Positions 33,889 to 43,713 of a stretch of DNA of 64,000 bases are shown here, one piece after another. The translations under genes and the position numbers were made by a program. Within the stretch, counting starts at the first letter, position 1; each line of letters opens with the position of its first letter. The notes beneath the pieces were generated by a model that worked only from the letters and a program-made list of their open reading frames with translations, had not been told where the DNA came from and searched no databases. Origin of the DNA: Candidatus Poribacteria bacterium (GTDB taxonomy: Bacteria; Poribacteria; WGA-4E; WGA-3G); NCBI GenBank assembly GCA_026706025.1, contig JAPOZO010000030.1:29844-93843 (forward strand). Reading direction: 5' to 3'.

Positions 33889-35523
33889 ATGAACGATGGG
33901 TTTGACGATGAACAGGACTCATCGCAATCACCGAGTGAAATAGAGGGTCGTGTACCGGAATTAAACGCTCGACAGCGTGAAATTTACCAAAATCTGAAAT
34001 CTATTGGTCCTGAAATAGCAGCCTATTATCTGGATGGAATCCGAATTCTACAACGCGAAGACTTAGAAACAGCAGCAAGTCTTTTAGCACATGTTGCTCG
34101 GGAAATTGACGGTGGTTTAAGAGATATTTTATCCAGTGACGAAGTCAAGAGACATATACAAAGCCAACTCACAGAAGCAGTCTTAGCTAATTTAGGAGAT
34201 TATAGCCAATTAAGGAACCGTAAAGGTCATATTGCCTCAATTTTGGCAGCACTCGGTATTGATGATGCCCTTGCCTTTCTTTCTTCCGATGATGTCCGTG
34301 TAAATTTTGTTATTAGATGGATAAATGTTTCTATTCAATTTCATAGGTTCGCCCATCGCCACGGGGCTTGGAGGGTTCCTCGAGCTAGAGAAGAATTTGA
34401 AGTTCTCTGGTATGAATTTGAGGGTATATTGTCGAATTTGGTAGGTAGCTTTCTTGACCTTCTCAGCCGACTGGATCGTATTCTTGCCTATAAGGAACCG
34501 ACAAGCGAAATAAGAAGTACTCTTCCCAATCTATTGGGATCTGAGGAGAGACGTGCATACTTTTTTAGTAAACTTGAATCTCCAACTTGGTTGGAACCCT
34601 TAAAAGAGGATGGATGGTTCGATCCTGATTGGAATCCTATGCCTCAAGAATCTCCAGATCAGCCCGGGTATTATTACAGTTCCCGTTGGCATGCCCTGGA
34701 GTATGTGGTGAAGATTGCTACTCATCCAGAGTGTCCCGTTGATATCCTTGTGGATATTGTCAATGCGATTACAGACGAAAGCAGAGAGCGGATTGATAAT
34801 GGCCGGACAGACTTAGATACTATCAAAATTATTGGCACACTTCCTATAGACCAAATGGAACCTCGGTATATTACTTTTATGGCAGCTGCATTGAAATCCA
34901 CCCAGAAATACGGACTGATGGAGCAGGAAATAGGTCAAACGATTCTGCCTAAACTTCTTGACGGTGGTAAGCGGAAACTAACCCTTGCCCTTCTCTCTAT
35001 AATACTTGAAGTCGAATCCGTTAATGGCCGAATCCGACCAATAATGAATGAACATTGGCTTGAGGAGGCACTCAAGAAAAATTGGGAAACTATTGCGAGT
35101 GTGTGTGACGTTGAGGCAGCACAGATTACACTTGCACAAATCCGAGCACTTGAGGCTGAAGATTCCTCCGTGTGTCGCTTTATACACCCTGTTGAGAACG
35201 ATCTTTCGCATCTTTCGCGTGCAGATTACGCCAAACTTATCGTAAATTTTACCAGCAGTATCTTTCAATCTGCTGAACCTGTGAGTATTACAGAAACAAT
35301 TCAAGGTTTGCTACAAGAATCCAGCGTTATTATTAAACGGATTGCAGTCAGGGCGATTACCGACCATTACAGCGATTTGAAACACCTATTTTGGAAGTGG
35401 GAAGGCAATCCGCTTGATGCTATTGAGTTGGAACCCGAAATATCCCAATTAATTCAAGCCAATAGCCACACATTTAATGAAGACGAAATGGAGCAGATAC
35501 TACAATGGATAGAATCAACCTAG
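33889..35523 (+). CDS. Large cytoplasmic protein of unknown family (first of a coupled pair)
   Basis: 544 residues, no signal peptide or membrane segment, acidic N-terminus. Largely helical. A block FFSKLESPTWLEPLKEDGWF + DPDWNP at about residues 225-255 is a distinctive motif. It is followed by HEAT/ARM-like helical pairs (YVVKIATHPECPVDILVDIVNAI, IKIIGTLP, LALLSIILEVE). No P-loop, nuclease or protease motif was found by eye. Its last 19 bp overlap the start of the next large gene, so the two products are probably made together and may form a complex. A role as sensor or scaffold, for example in a defence module, is speculation. Confidence 0.75.
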   Translation: MNDGFDDEQDSSQSPSEIEGRVPELNARQREIYQNLKSIGPEIAAYYLDGIRILQREDLETAASLLAHVAREIDGGLRDILSSDEVKRHIQSQLTEAVLANLGDYSQLRNRKGHIASILAALGIDDALAFLSSDDVRVNFVIRWINVSIQFHRFAHRHGAWRVPRAREEFEVLWYEFEGILSNLVGSFLDLLSRLDRILAYKEPTSEIRSTLPNLLGSEERRAYFFSKLESPTWLEPLKEDGWFDPDWNPMPQESPDQPGYYYSSRWHALEYVVKIATHPECPVDILVDIVNAITDESRERIDNGRTDLDTIKIIGTLPIDQMEPRYITFMAAALKSTQKYGLMEQEIGQTILPKLLDGGKRKLTLALLSIILEVESVNGRIRPIMNEHWLEEALKKNWETIASVCDVEAAQITLAQIRALEAEDSSVCRFIHPVENDLSHLSRADYAKLIVNFTSSIFQSAEPVSITETIQGLLQESSVIIKRIAVRAITDHYSDLKHLFWKWEGNPLDAIELEPEISQLIQANSHTFNEDEMEQILQWIEST

Positions 35524-37223
35524 TACTAACATCTATCGAAAATGATGAAAGGCGCGCGAAATCAATAGCATATAGGAGGCGAGAATGGCTTTCTAAACTC
35601 TTGAAAACCGGCAATAAAAAAATTATTGATGCTTACGAAAAATATGATCGTCTTTGCGCAGAAGATACTGAAAGTTCTGGGATTATGCCTAAGTCAGGAG
35701 CAGTCGCTCCGGTGAGACCATTGACGATCAGAGAACTCGCTAAGATGTCAAATGCTCAAATTGCCGATTATTTAAACAATTACCAAGAGACAGAAATTAT
35801 AGGTATGCCTTTTCTTGCAGGACGCGGCCTCGCAGATACACTTGCAGAGTATGTGGAAGAAAAACCACAACGCTTTACGGGTGATCTACTGCCTTTCCAA
35901 AGTGTTCGGAATTTATACCAATCTTCTCTACTGCGGGGTTTCCTGAATGCATGGAAGGATAAGAAAACATTTGACTGGGCTGCACTGCTTGGATTTATAC
36001 GTTCCATTCTCGTATCAGAACACTTTTGGAATGAGCAATACGAGGATGGTTTCAATTACAGGAATTGGGTGCTTTCCGGTGCAGCAGATTTGATAGCAGA
36101 AGGCACAAGAGATGATACACACGCGTTTGAGGCAAAACTCTTGCCTTTTGCTGAAGAGATCCTCTTGATTCTCGTAGATAAGGCACAACAAAGTGTTTCA
36201 AATCTTGATAATCTACCCACTGATGTTTTGAATTCAGACAGGGGTAGAGTGTTTTCAGCAATGGTAGGTTACGCCTGGCGATTCGCTCGTACCAACGAGT
36301 CTGAGTACACAGATTGCCGATGGTCCTACGCCATCAGGGCAGATTTCACCAAAAGATTAGATCGAAGTATTGAACCCTCGCTTGAATTCTCTTATACACT
36401 TGGGTTTCATCTATCGTATCTGTCGGATCTCGATGAGGAGTGGGTTCGCCTTAACATAAATCGCATTTTCCCACAGCGTAATGAAGACCATTGGCAAGCC
36501 GCTTTTTCCGGGTACCTGTTATACCCAAGGGTCCGAGAGGAGTTTTATTTTCTGCTCAAAGCACATGGACACTATCAGAAGGCATTAAGCACCCACTTTG
36601 ATGATACAGCCGTACTGGATGGACTCGTCAGACACATCTGTACGGGGTGGATAGAGAACAGTGAAACCTTAGATGACAAAACCAGTCTCATTTATCAGTT
36701 GATACACAGTGGCAACCCAAATCTTCTTGCAGGTATGGTCTACTTTTTCTCCGGACGCGCTGATAACCCATCTGACAAGGTGAAGCTAAAGGTTATGCCT
36801 GCGTGGCGTGCTTTGTTTCAAGTTATTTCCAAAAACACCACTGTAGCTACATATCAGGAAGCGTCATGTCCTCTATTAGGATGGCTGGGCCTGGTTGACA
36901 CCATAGATATGGAAGTGTTGGGTTGGGTAAAAGGTTCAATAGAGAATATTGACAAAGTTCCAGGGTATTATATGGTATTATCACGCTTTATCAAAGCCTT
37001 ACGGAAACATGCTCTGAAAACGCCACGATCAGTAGGAGAAATCTATCTGGCAATCCCTCAGCGTGTCATACGGCATTTGGAAACGGAAGAAGACGAAATT
37101 AATGAAACTGTTCGGATTCTGTACAATGCGGGGCATAAGGATATTGCTAACCAGATTTGCAACCAATTCGTAGAAGCAGGTGTTGACTTCTTAAGGTCTG
37201 TTTATGGGAAATATCAGACTTAG
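35505..37223 (+). CDS. Large cytoplasmic protein of unknown family (second of a coupled pair)
   Basis: 572 residues, helical throughout, no signal peptide or membrane segment. The start at 35505 lies inside the end of the previous gene (19-bp overlap). Features that can be seen: a basic N-terminal stretch (RRREWLSKLLKTGNKK), a Ser/Pro-rich gap at ~60-75, then LTIRELAKMSNAQIADYLNNYQ and long helical-repeat-like segments to the end, with Trp-rich blocks (FLNAWKDKKTFDWAALLGFIRS and MVGYAWRFAR). No catalytic motif was recognised. It may be a split continuation of the first gene's helical array. Function unknown. Confidence 0.75.
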   Translation: MDRINLVLTSIENDERRAKSIAYRRREWLSKLLKTGNKKIIDAYEKYDRLCAEDTESSGIMPKSGAVAPVRPLTIRELAKMSNAQIADYLNNYQETEIIGMPFLAGRGLADTLAEYVEEKPQRFTGDLLPFQSVRNLYQSSLLRGFLNAWKDKKTFDWAALLGFIRSILVSEHFWNEQYEDGFNYRNWVLSGAADLIAEGTRDDTHAFEAKLLPFAEEILLILVDKAQQSVSNLDNLPTDVLNSDRGRVFSAMVGYAWRFARTNESEYTDCRWSYAIRADFTKRLDRSIEPSLEFSYTLGFHLSYLSDLDEEWVRLNINRIFPQRNEDHWQAAFSGYLLYPRVREEFYFLLKAHGHYQKALSTHFDDTAVLDGLVRHICTGWIENSETLDDKTSLIYQLIHSGNPNLLAGMVYFFSGRADNPSDKVKLKVMPAWRALFQVISKNTTVATYQEASCPLLGWLGLVDTIDMEVLGWVKGSIENIDKVPGYYMVLSRFIKALRKHALKTPRSVGEIYLAIPQRVIRHLETEEDEINETVRILYNAGHKDIANQICNQFVEAGVDFLRSVYGKYQT

Positions 37224-37303
37224 CCACTCCCTTAAGTAGAAGAAATTTTCTATTTCAGATAGGAAATTCTATTCTACTCCACTAAAGACAGAGGACGACA
37301 TTT

Positions 37304-38869
37304 ATGAAGCAGTTTAATGACATTTCCTTAATTTTACTCCTGATTTTTACAATCCCTCTACTTTGCTACAGCTGCAGTGAACAGGTAAACGCTGCTAACA
37401 GAGCCATCATTGCCGAATTTGAGTGGCGAGGGAAACAACAAATCACTTTTGAGGAAATGATGAAAGAAATTAGTATGCTTCCTAAATATAAGCAACGTCA
37501 ATATCAGGATAAAAGGGGACTTGAGAGCTATATCCAACTCATGGCAGAGAGCCGCTTAATCCTCTGTCTTGCCAAAGACCGAAAACTAAACGAAGATCCG
37601 GCAATTCTCAAGAAAATCAGAGACCACTTTTCAGGTTTTCCTGACACACCAGAATACCGTAAGAAACGGGAAGACTACGTCCATCAACTTATGGTTGAAA
37701 AAATGGTCGAAATGGAAGTTGATGGAAAAATAAGATATACTGATGAAGATCTTAAGTCGTATTATGAAAGGCATAAGAACTATTACATTAGCGAAGCAAA
37801 AGTTCGCGCAACGTGTATTACGCTTGATAATGAAGACTTTGCTAACGAGGTTCTAGATATGATTAAAACTGGCAAAGATATCGTGGAGATAGCAGAGGAA
37901 CTCGCGGAAGCAGGCAGATTAGCAGATGGACCGGGGACTAATCGAGATGATCCCGGTAATACCTACTCCTTTTCTAGGAATGCTTCACCGCGTTGGTCAG
38001 AGTTCATCAATGCTGTTTTTGATATGGATGTTGGTGAGATGACTGATGTTGTCTTTGAAACCGAGGTTGACCAGGGAACCTACTACCTTATTTTTCGGAA
38101 AGAGGAGTATCAACCTGCCCGGAATCAAACGTTTAGCGAGGTCAAAAGGGACATTGAGCAAGTAGTTGTGCAGGATAAGAAGCGTACACGTATCAATAAA
38201 TGGATAACAGAACTATATAAGAAAGGAAAGCTCAAAATCTATCCAGAGAACATACCTGAACCGTCTCATATGGTTGAGTTTACTATACAAACTCCCCAGC
38301 AAATCGCCAAAAAATCTTTAGCCTCCACAGTTCTTGTCGTTATGGAAGATGTTAACGGTCAACCTATCAGTTCGGGGAGTGGCTTCTTCGTCGGTCGCGG
38401 TATGATTGCAACTAACCTGCATGTTGTTGAAGGAGTTTTCAATGGTTATGTCAAGCAGGTTGGCATGAATAAGACATACCGTATAAGAAGCATTGTCGCT
38501 ATGAATGCACAACAGGATTTAGCAATTCTCAAAGTCTCAGATATTGGGGCACCTATTCTTCCACTTGGCAACAGTGATGAACTACAAATTGGTGAGCCAG
38601 TTTACGCCGTGGGCAATCCAAAGGGTTATTTGGAAGGCACCTTCACGGAGGGTGTTGTAAGCGGCGTGCGAGAATTTCAGGTTGATAGCAAACGTATCCA
38701 GATTAGTGCACCGGTTTCTGAAGGTAGCAGCGGCGGTCCCGTGCTAAATAGCAGGGGTGAAGTTATCGGTGTGGCAGTGTCGAAACTCACCGAGGGACAA
38801 AATCTCAACTTTGCAATACCAGCAAACTACCTCAAGGAATTGCTCTCCAAGGCGGGTGTGGGAAAATAG
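37304..38869 (+). CDS. Exported fusion of a parvulin-type prolyl isomerase and a trypsin-like (HtrA-type) serine protease
   Basis: 521 residues. Signal peptide with Cys-rich end (LLCYSC), possibly a lipoprotein. Residues ~40-310 resemble SurA/PpiC chaperones: an N-terminal helical part, then the rotamase-like region DEDLKSYYERHKNYYISEAKVRA, MIKTGKDIVEIAEEL, GPGTNRDDPGNTYSFSRN and MDVGEMTDVVFETEVDQGTYYLIF. Residues ~340-515 form a trypsin-like protease with triad H373 (TNLHVVEG), D405 (QQDLAILKV) and S476 (GSSGGPVLN). No PDZ domain follows. The combination suggests one exported quality-control enzyme that binds unfolded proteins and cleaves them. Own ribosome-binding site AGAGGA. Confidence 0.87.
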   Translation: MKQFNDISLILLLIFTIPLLCYSCSEQVNAANRAIIAEFEWRGKQQITFEEMMKEISMLPKYKQRQYQDKRGLESYIQLMAESRLILCLAKDRKLNEDPAILKKIRDHFSGFPDTPEYRKKREDYVHQLMVEKMVEMEVDGKIRYTDEDLKSYYERHKNYYISEAKVRATCITLDNEDFANEVLDMIKTGKDIVEIAEELAEAGRLADGPGTNRDDPGNTYSFSRNASPRWSEFINAVFDMDVGEMTDVVFETEVDQGTYYLIFRKEEYQPARNQTFSEVKRDIEQVVVQDKKRTRINKWITELYKKGKLKIYPENIPEPSHMVEFTIQTPQQIAKKSLASTVLVVMEDVNGQPISSGSGFFVGRGMIATNLHVVEGVFNGYVKQVGMNKTYRIRSIVAMNAQQDLAILKVSDIGAPILPLGNSDELQIGEPVYAVGNPKGYLEGTFTEGVVSGVREFQVDSKRIQISAPVSEGSSGGPVLNSRGEVIGVAVSKLTEGQNLNFAIPANYLKELLSKAGVGK

Positions 38870-39056
38870 AATTTTGCAGTGAAATTCTATCTATAATTCC
38901 GAAAACCTGTTTGTCAATCCTGTTCATCTTAAAATCCTCTAAATCCTGATTCAGATAATATTTTTTTCTACACTTCCTTTCCAAAAATATGTTATAATAG
39001 TGACAAATCCCCAAGATACAGATCCAAAATTTCGCGCTTACATAGGAGAACCTATA

Positions 39057-39806
39057 ATGCTCAAAATTACCTTTGTTTTGTCGCTATGTGCGCTCCTGAT
39101 CATTCCCTGCCTCAGTATCGCTAACGTTGCAGAAGACGGACTCGTCGCCTACTGGCCCTTTGATGAAGGCGATGGTAAAAAAGCCGAAGATGTCACTGGC
39201 AATGGACATGACGGAGAATTTAACGGAAATCCCAAGTGGATTGATGGAAAATTCGGTACCGGACTCGAATTTGACGGTGAGGAGGACCACGTCGTTGTCG
39301 CGGATGATGCCGCTTTAGCAATTGAAGAAAATATTACCCTCATGGCGTGGTTCAGCCCAAATGATGTACTCACCAGACGACGCTTGATGGTCAAAAACGA
39401 CTCTATCTTCGTTATCTTTGACTTCGGCAACGTAGATAGTATTGATTTCCTCGTCAAACCGAACAACACTTTTGCTGAATCAACAACAACCGATTGGAAA
39501 GTCGGCGAATGGTATCACTTCGCTGGAACATTCGATGGAAAAACAATGAAGGTCTACGTGAACGGTAAACTCGAAGGCGACGCTGACAACGGTGTGCCGA
39601 TCGCACCTTCCGCATTAGAACTCTGGATCGGTGGTGACGATTTCGGCCGACCAACAGATTTTTTCCCCGGTAAAATTGATGAAGTCCGACTCTATGAGAA
39701 AACCTTGAGTGAAGCCGACATCCAAAAGGTCATGGAGACACCTCAAGATGTGGAGGCACGTGGGAAACTCACCACAACGTGGGGAAAATTGAAGGTAGGA
39801 CTTTAA
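39057..39806 (+). CDS. Secreted LamG-domain protein with C-terminal tag
   Basis: 249 residues from the ATG at 39057 (after ATAGGAG); a longer frame from 39000 lacks signal character. Signal peptide (~1-22), then one concanavalin A-like/LamG domain: GLVAYWPFDEGDGKKAED, GNGHDGEFNGNPKWIDGKFG, GLEFDGEEDHVVV, ITLMAWFSP, WYHFAGTFDGKTMKVYVNGKL, and KIDEVRLYEKTLSEADIQKVM. The protein ends GKLTTTWGKLKVGL, the tag shared with other secreted proteins here. Probably binds carbohydrate outside the cell. It stands alone, 57 bp ahead of an Uma2 gene. Confidence 0.87.
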   Translation: MLKITFVLSLCALLIIPCLSIANVAEDGLVAYWPFDEGDGKKAEDVTGNGHDGEFNGNPKWIDGKFGTGLEFDGEEDHVVVADDAALAIEENITLMAWFSPNDVLTRRRLMVKNDSIFVIFDFGNVDSIDFLVKPNNTFAESTTTDWKVGEWYHFAGTFDGKTMKVYVNGKLEGDADNGVPIAPSALELWIGGDDFGRPTDFFPGKIDEVRLYEKTLSEADIQKVMETPQDVEARGKLTTTWGKLKVGL

Positions 39807-39862
39807 AAAATGTCCGCCGTTCAAATCGTTTGGTAGGAAAACAGAGCCTCACGGAGCCACTT

Positions 39863-40441
39863 ATGTCAACGCTTACAGCACAAACCTATCTGACACCTGA
39901 GGAGTACCTCACTTGGGAACGCAAGCAGCCCTTTAAGAACGAATACCACAACGGACAGATCATTGCGATGTCCGGCGCAAGCCGCTGGCACAATCGTATC
40001 ACAGTAGATACAACAGTTCAGCTTAGCAATCAATTGATGGAGAGCGAGTGTGAAGTCTTCGCTGGCGAGATGCGCGTACGGACGAGTCCCACTGTCTCTT
40101 ACTACTATCCAGATGTTATCGTTGTCTGTGGTGAGCCCCGTTTTGAGGATGACACTTTTGACACGCTCCTTAACCCGATAGTTGTTATAGAAGTGCTGTC
40201 ACCCTCAACCGCAGCGTTTGACCGTGGTGAAAAATTTGAGCACTATAAGCAGCTGGCATCCTTACAGGAATACATCCTTATTTCCCAAGACAGTGTGCGC
40301 GTTGAGCACTACCAGTGCGAAGGGTCGCAATGGACCCATAACAGGTTTCAGCATCTTGAAGATACGCTATCACTCGCCTCAATTGAATGTGAGGTGCCCT
40401 TGCGTGCCATCTACAGACGTGTCGTGTTCAATACATCATAA
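39863..40441 (+). CDS. Uma2-family (restriction-endonuclease-fold) protein
   Basis: 192 residues from the ATG at 39863, placed by GGAGCC; the upstream in-frame extension is inside the LamG gene. Uma2/DUF820 pattern: YLTPEEYLTWERKQPFKNEYHNGQIIAMSGAS, HNRITVDTTVQLSNQLM, VFAGEMRVRTS, YYYPDVIVVCG (the D of a PD-(D/E)xK site), then IVVIEVLSPST (E-x-x-S). The fold is that of restriction-type nucleases, but the cellular role of Uma2 proteins is not settled. A second family member is at 53779-54366. Confidence 0.88.
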   Translation: MSTLTAQTYLTPEEYLTWERKQPFKNEYHNGQIIAMSGASRWHNRITVDTTVQLSNQLMESECEVFAGEMRVRTSPTVSYYYPDVIVVCGEPRFEDDTFDTLLNPIVVIEVLSPSTAAFDRGEKFEHYKQLASLQEYILISQDSVRVEHYQCEGSQWTHNRFQHLEDTLSLASIECEVPLRAIYRRVVFNTS

Positions 40442-40447
40442 AAATTG

Positions 40448-40550
40448 TCAGTTCGCTTCGCTTTCAGTTAAGAGGGTCTCTGTAGCGGCTACGGCAAACA
40501 GGACTGCCACAAGAGGTTTCTTAACTGATAACTGACAACTGATAACTATA
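40448..40550. repeat. Dispersed intergenic repeat
   Basis: TCAGTTAAGAGGGTCTCTGTAG near the left end pairs loosely with CAAGAGGTTTCTTAACTGA near the right end, followed by AACTGACAACTGATAAC direct words. Same family as 10963-11080 and 27397-27500. Confidence 0.55.
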
Positions 40551-40570
40551 TGCAATAGGAAGGAATTTGC

Positions 40571-42193
40571 ATGGCAACCCATCAGAAACGCCCCGTCGTC
40601 CTCATCATTCGGGACGGCTGGGGCAATAATCCGTATTCTGAATTTAACAACGCCAATGCCGTTCATCTCGCAAAAACACCCGTAGATGATTGGCTACGAC
40701 AGAACTATCCAAACGTCCAAATCCATACCTCCGGTGAAGATGTCGGTCTACCCGCAGGGGTCATCGGCAACAGCGAAGTCGGGCATCAGAACATCGGCGC
40801 AGGCCGTATCGTGAATCAGGAACTCCGTCGTATCAGTACTATGATCCGCTCCGGTGAATTTGCCCAGAACGAAGTGCTTTTGGAGGCAATTGCGCATGTC
40901 AAAAGACACGGAACACATCTCCATCTCATGGGATTGGCAAGCGATGCTGGTGTGCACAGTTCACTTGAACACCTCTACGGGCTGCTCAGGCTTGCTCAGG
41001 CAAATGGACTCAAATCCAACCAAGTCTTAATTCACAATTTCAGCGATGGACGCGACTGCCAACCCGACCTCGGTATCCAATTCTGCGAACAGATTGAAGC
41101 GAAGTTGAAAGAGATCGGCATCGGGCAAATAGCCTCAGTTATCGGACGCTTTTATGCGATGGATCGGGATGACCGGTGGGAGCGTGTTGAGGTTGCATAT
41201 CGTCTCTTAACCGAAGGATGCGGCGACCACGTCAATGCCGCGAGAGATGCTTATCGCGACTATTATGAAAACCCCGATGATGCTAATCGTAAAGGGGACG
41301 AGTTTGTACGGCCGAGTGTAGTTGTCGGAAGGGACGGCGAGCCGCTCCCTCGGATCGCCGATGGAGATGCCGTTGTTTTCTATAACTTCCGAGGCGACCG
41401 ACCCCGTGAACTCACCAAAGCCTTTTGCTTGGACGATTTTCCGTTTCAAGCGGAAGGGAAAGATGGTGTAACACGAGAAATGGGTTTTAAACGGAATTGC
41501 AAACCTGACGTTAAGTTTGTTACAATGACAGAGTACGAGCGGGGAATGCCTGTTGAGGCAGCTGTCAAGAAACCGCCCAAAATGCAGAATACGCTCGGTG
41601 CTTATGTCAGCGAAGCAGGACTCACACAATTCCGATGTGCAGAGACTGAGAAATTCCCGCATGTTACTTTTTTTTTCAATGACTATCGAGATGAACCCTA
41701 TCAAGGTGAAGATCGGCAAATCATCGCCTCTCCACGCGATGTGACGACCTATGATCAGAAACCCGAAATGTCCGCACCCGGCGTTACCGCAGAGATGCTG
41801 CGTCGGATCGGCTCCGACAAATATGACCTGATCGTACTCAACTATGCCAACGGCGACATGGTCGGGCATACAGGTTCTCTCTCAGCTGCTATCAAAGCTG
41901 TTGAAGCAGTTGATGTTGGCGTAGGTAAAATTGTTGATGCCGTACTTAGAAAGGACGGCGCGCTCATTGTCACCGCCGACCACGGGAACTGTGAGCAGAT
42001 GATCGATCCCGAAACCGGCGGTATCCACACCGCACATACGACTTATGACGTAGATCTCGTCGTTGTTGATAACCAACGCAACGGACGACAACTCCGAACC
42101 GGAGGCAGACTTGCCGATATCGCACCGACAGCACTCCGCCTCCTCGGTTTAGATCAACCCACTGAAATGACAGGCGAATCACTCATTTATTAA
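40571..42193 (+). CDS. gpmI: 2,3-bisphosphoglycerate-independent phosphoglycerate mutase
   Basis: 540 residues. Interconverts 3- and 2-phosphoglycerate in glycolysis; cytoplasmic, two metal ions. The opening PVVLIIRDGWGNN carries the metal-binding Asp (the family usually has LDGWG; here RDGWG). The phosphoserine nucleophile is S68 in GVIGNSEVGHQNIGAG. Later blocks GRFYAMDRDDRWERV, NFRGDRPRELTKAF and FNDYRDEPYQGEDR are typical, and LIVTADHGNCEQM near the end supplies metal ligands. Length is normal. AAGGAATTT lies before the ATG. Confidence 0.96.
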   Translation: MATHQKRPVVLIIRDGWGNNPYSEFNNANAVHLAKTPVDDWLRQNYPNVQIHTSGEDVGLPAGVIGNSEVGHQNIGAGRIVNQELRRISTMIRSGEFAQNEVLLEAIAHVKRHGTHLHLMGLASDAGVHSSLEHLYGLLRLAQANGLKSNQVLIHNFSDGRDCQPDLGIQFCEQIEAKLKEIGIGQIASVIGRFYAMDRDDRWERVEVAYRLLTEGCGDHVNAARDAYRDYYENPDDANRKGDEFVRPSVVVGRDGEPLPRIADGDAVVFYNFRGDRPRELTKAFCLDDFPFQAEGKDGVTREMGFKRNCKPDVKFVTMTEYERGMPVEAAVKKPPKMQNTLGAYVSEAGLTQFRCAETEKFPHVTFFFNDYRDEPYQGEDRQIIASPRDVTTYDQKPEMSAPGVTAEMLRRIGSDKYDLIVLNYANGDMVGHTGSLSAAIKAVEAVDVGVGKIVDAVLRKDGALIVTADHGNCEQMIDPETGGIHTAHTTYDVDLVVVDNQRNGRQLRTGGRLADIAPTALRLLGLDQPTEMTGESLIY

Positions 42194-42236
42194 TAGCATG
42201 TGTTAAACAATTACAACGTGCAAATAAAATTTTAAA

Positions 42237-42548
42237 ATGAATGACTCTCAACAGCATCGGACCACAGTAGATGTTGATACGGCTGCTGAACAAGACGCAG
42301 GATACGATGTCAGAAAGGTTCATTGGTTTTTCATCGGTTTCTGTGGAAATATACTCGGAATCCTTATCGCTTCTGTCTATGAGCCGACTCCACCTGCCTC
42401 GCGGCTCCTTGGGAAATCACCTGAATATGTAGCTTCCTATACGGATAGTTACAAAGAAACAGGTCGAAGGATTCAAGTAAACCAAGCCCGGATTGGATTA
42501 CTTATCGTGTTCGGCCTCGCGATCCTATTTACTGTTATCACTTCTTGA
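42237..42548 (+). CDS. Small membrane protein of unknown function
   Basis: 103 residues with a hydrophilic N-terminus (~30 residues), a first hydrophobic segment (VHWFFIGFCGNILGILIA), a loop containing SVYEPTPPASRLLGKSPEYV and a second segment near the C-terminus (ARIGLLIVFGLAILFTVI). Two transmembrane helices are likely. There is no obvious ribosome-binding site. It lies between gpmI and prs on the same strand. Not recognised as a known family. Confidence 0.6.
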   Translation: MNDSQQHRTTVDVDTAAEQDAGYDVRKVHWFFIGFCGNILGILIASVYEPTPPASRLLGKSPEYVASYTDSYKETGRRIQVNQARIGLLIVFGLAILFTVITS

Positions 42549-42648
42549 AATGCACCTAACTCAACAAAATGATCGAAATCTGAGATTTTCCGCTCCAGTG
42601 AAAGCGTATATGACGAATCAGATTAATTTAGTGTAAGGAGGTTGTAGC

Positions 42649-43644
42649 ATGTCTACACTGACTGACCAGCAAGTTAGCAGCGATTTCAGGCTATTCGCTG
42701 GAAGTGCGAACCCAGCATTAGCAAAAGAGATCGCTGCGATTTTAGGCGTTGAACTCGGTAAAATTACAATCGGTCCGTTTCCCAACCTTGAAACGCGCGT
42801 TCAGATTGAGGAAAGTATCCGAGGCACGGATATCTATATCGTGCAGCCAACAAGTCAACCTGCCAACGAAAACTTGATGGAACTGCTCATCACAATTGAT
42901 GCCATGAAACGAGCATCAGCCCGGCAGATTACCGCGATTATCCCGTATTTTGGATATTCCCGTCAAGATCACAAAACTACAGGACGCGAACCGATTAGCG
43001 CGAAACTTGTAGCCAATCTCTTGACGACAGCAGGCGCGAGTCGGGTCATGGCTCTGGATCTCCACGTACCACAGATACAGGGCTTCTTTGATATTCCTAT
43101 GGATCACCTGACTGCCGTGACGACTTTGGTAAACTACTTCCGCGAGAAACAGGTCGAAAATGGTGTAATTGTTGCCCCTGATGCAGGTCGGGCAAAGTTA
43201 GCAGAGAAATACGCCGATATGCTTGGGCTGCCGTTGGCAATCATGCACAAGCGACGCACAGGTGTCGATGGACAGAGCGTTAAATTCGTCGAACTTGTTG
43301 GTGATGTCAAAGGTAAAACCCCAATTATCACCGATGATGAAATACAAACGGGCGGAACGATTCGCCAACAAGCAATGGCATTAGCGGAGGCTGGCGCAGA
43401 ACCCGCTTATGTGAGTATCGCACACCCTATATTGGTCGGTCCGGCACTGGAACGTCTTGATCACTCATCAATTCGTGAAGTGGTCACCACCAATACGATC
43501 CCTGTGCCAGCAGAGAAGCAGTTAGATGGGAAAATTAAGGTGCTTTCTATCGCGCCACTCCTCTCCCAAGCCATACTTCGAGTCCATCAGCACCGCTCGG
43601 TTAGTCAAGTTTTCAGGGAACAGCATCTCGATTTCCCTGTGTAA
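42649..43644 (+). CDS. prs: Ribose-phosphate pyrophosphokinase
   Basis: 331 residues. Makes PRPP from ribose 5-phosphate and ATP; cytoplasmic. FAGSANPALAKEIAAILG opens the domain. TDIYIVQPTSQPANENLMELLITIDAMKRASA and ITAIIPYFGYSRQDHKTTGREPISAKLVANLL are classic PRPP synthetase blocks, and VMALDLHVPQIQGFF follows. The flexible pyrophosphate loop and PRPP-binding PIITDDEIQTGGTI are present. Length is slightly above the usual ~315. AAGGAGG lies upstream of the ATG. Confidence 0.95.
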   Translation: MSTLTDQQVSSDFRLFAGSANPALAKEIAAILGVELGKITIGPFPNLETRVQIEESIRGTDIYIVQPTSQPANENLMELLITIDAMKRASARQITAIIPYFGYSRQDHKTTGREPISAKLVANLLTTAGASRVMALDLHVPQIQGFFDIPMDHLTAVTTLVNYFREKQVENGVIVAPDAGRAKLAEKYADMLGLPLAIMHKRRTGVDGQSVKFVELVGDVKGKTPIITDDEIQTGGTIRQQAMALAEAGAEPAYVSIAHPILVGPALERLDHSSIREVVTTNTIPVPAEKQLDGKIKVLSIAPLLSQAILRVHQHRSVSQVFREQHLDFPV

Positions 43645-43713
43645 TCTCAGGTGTCCTTCAATAAAGTGGTCGTTATTGAAAAATTGCGCTTCCTATGTTT
43701 ACTATAGAAATAG

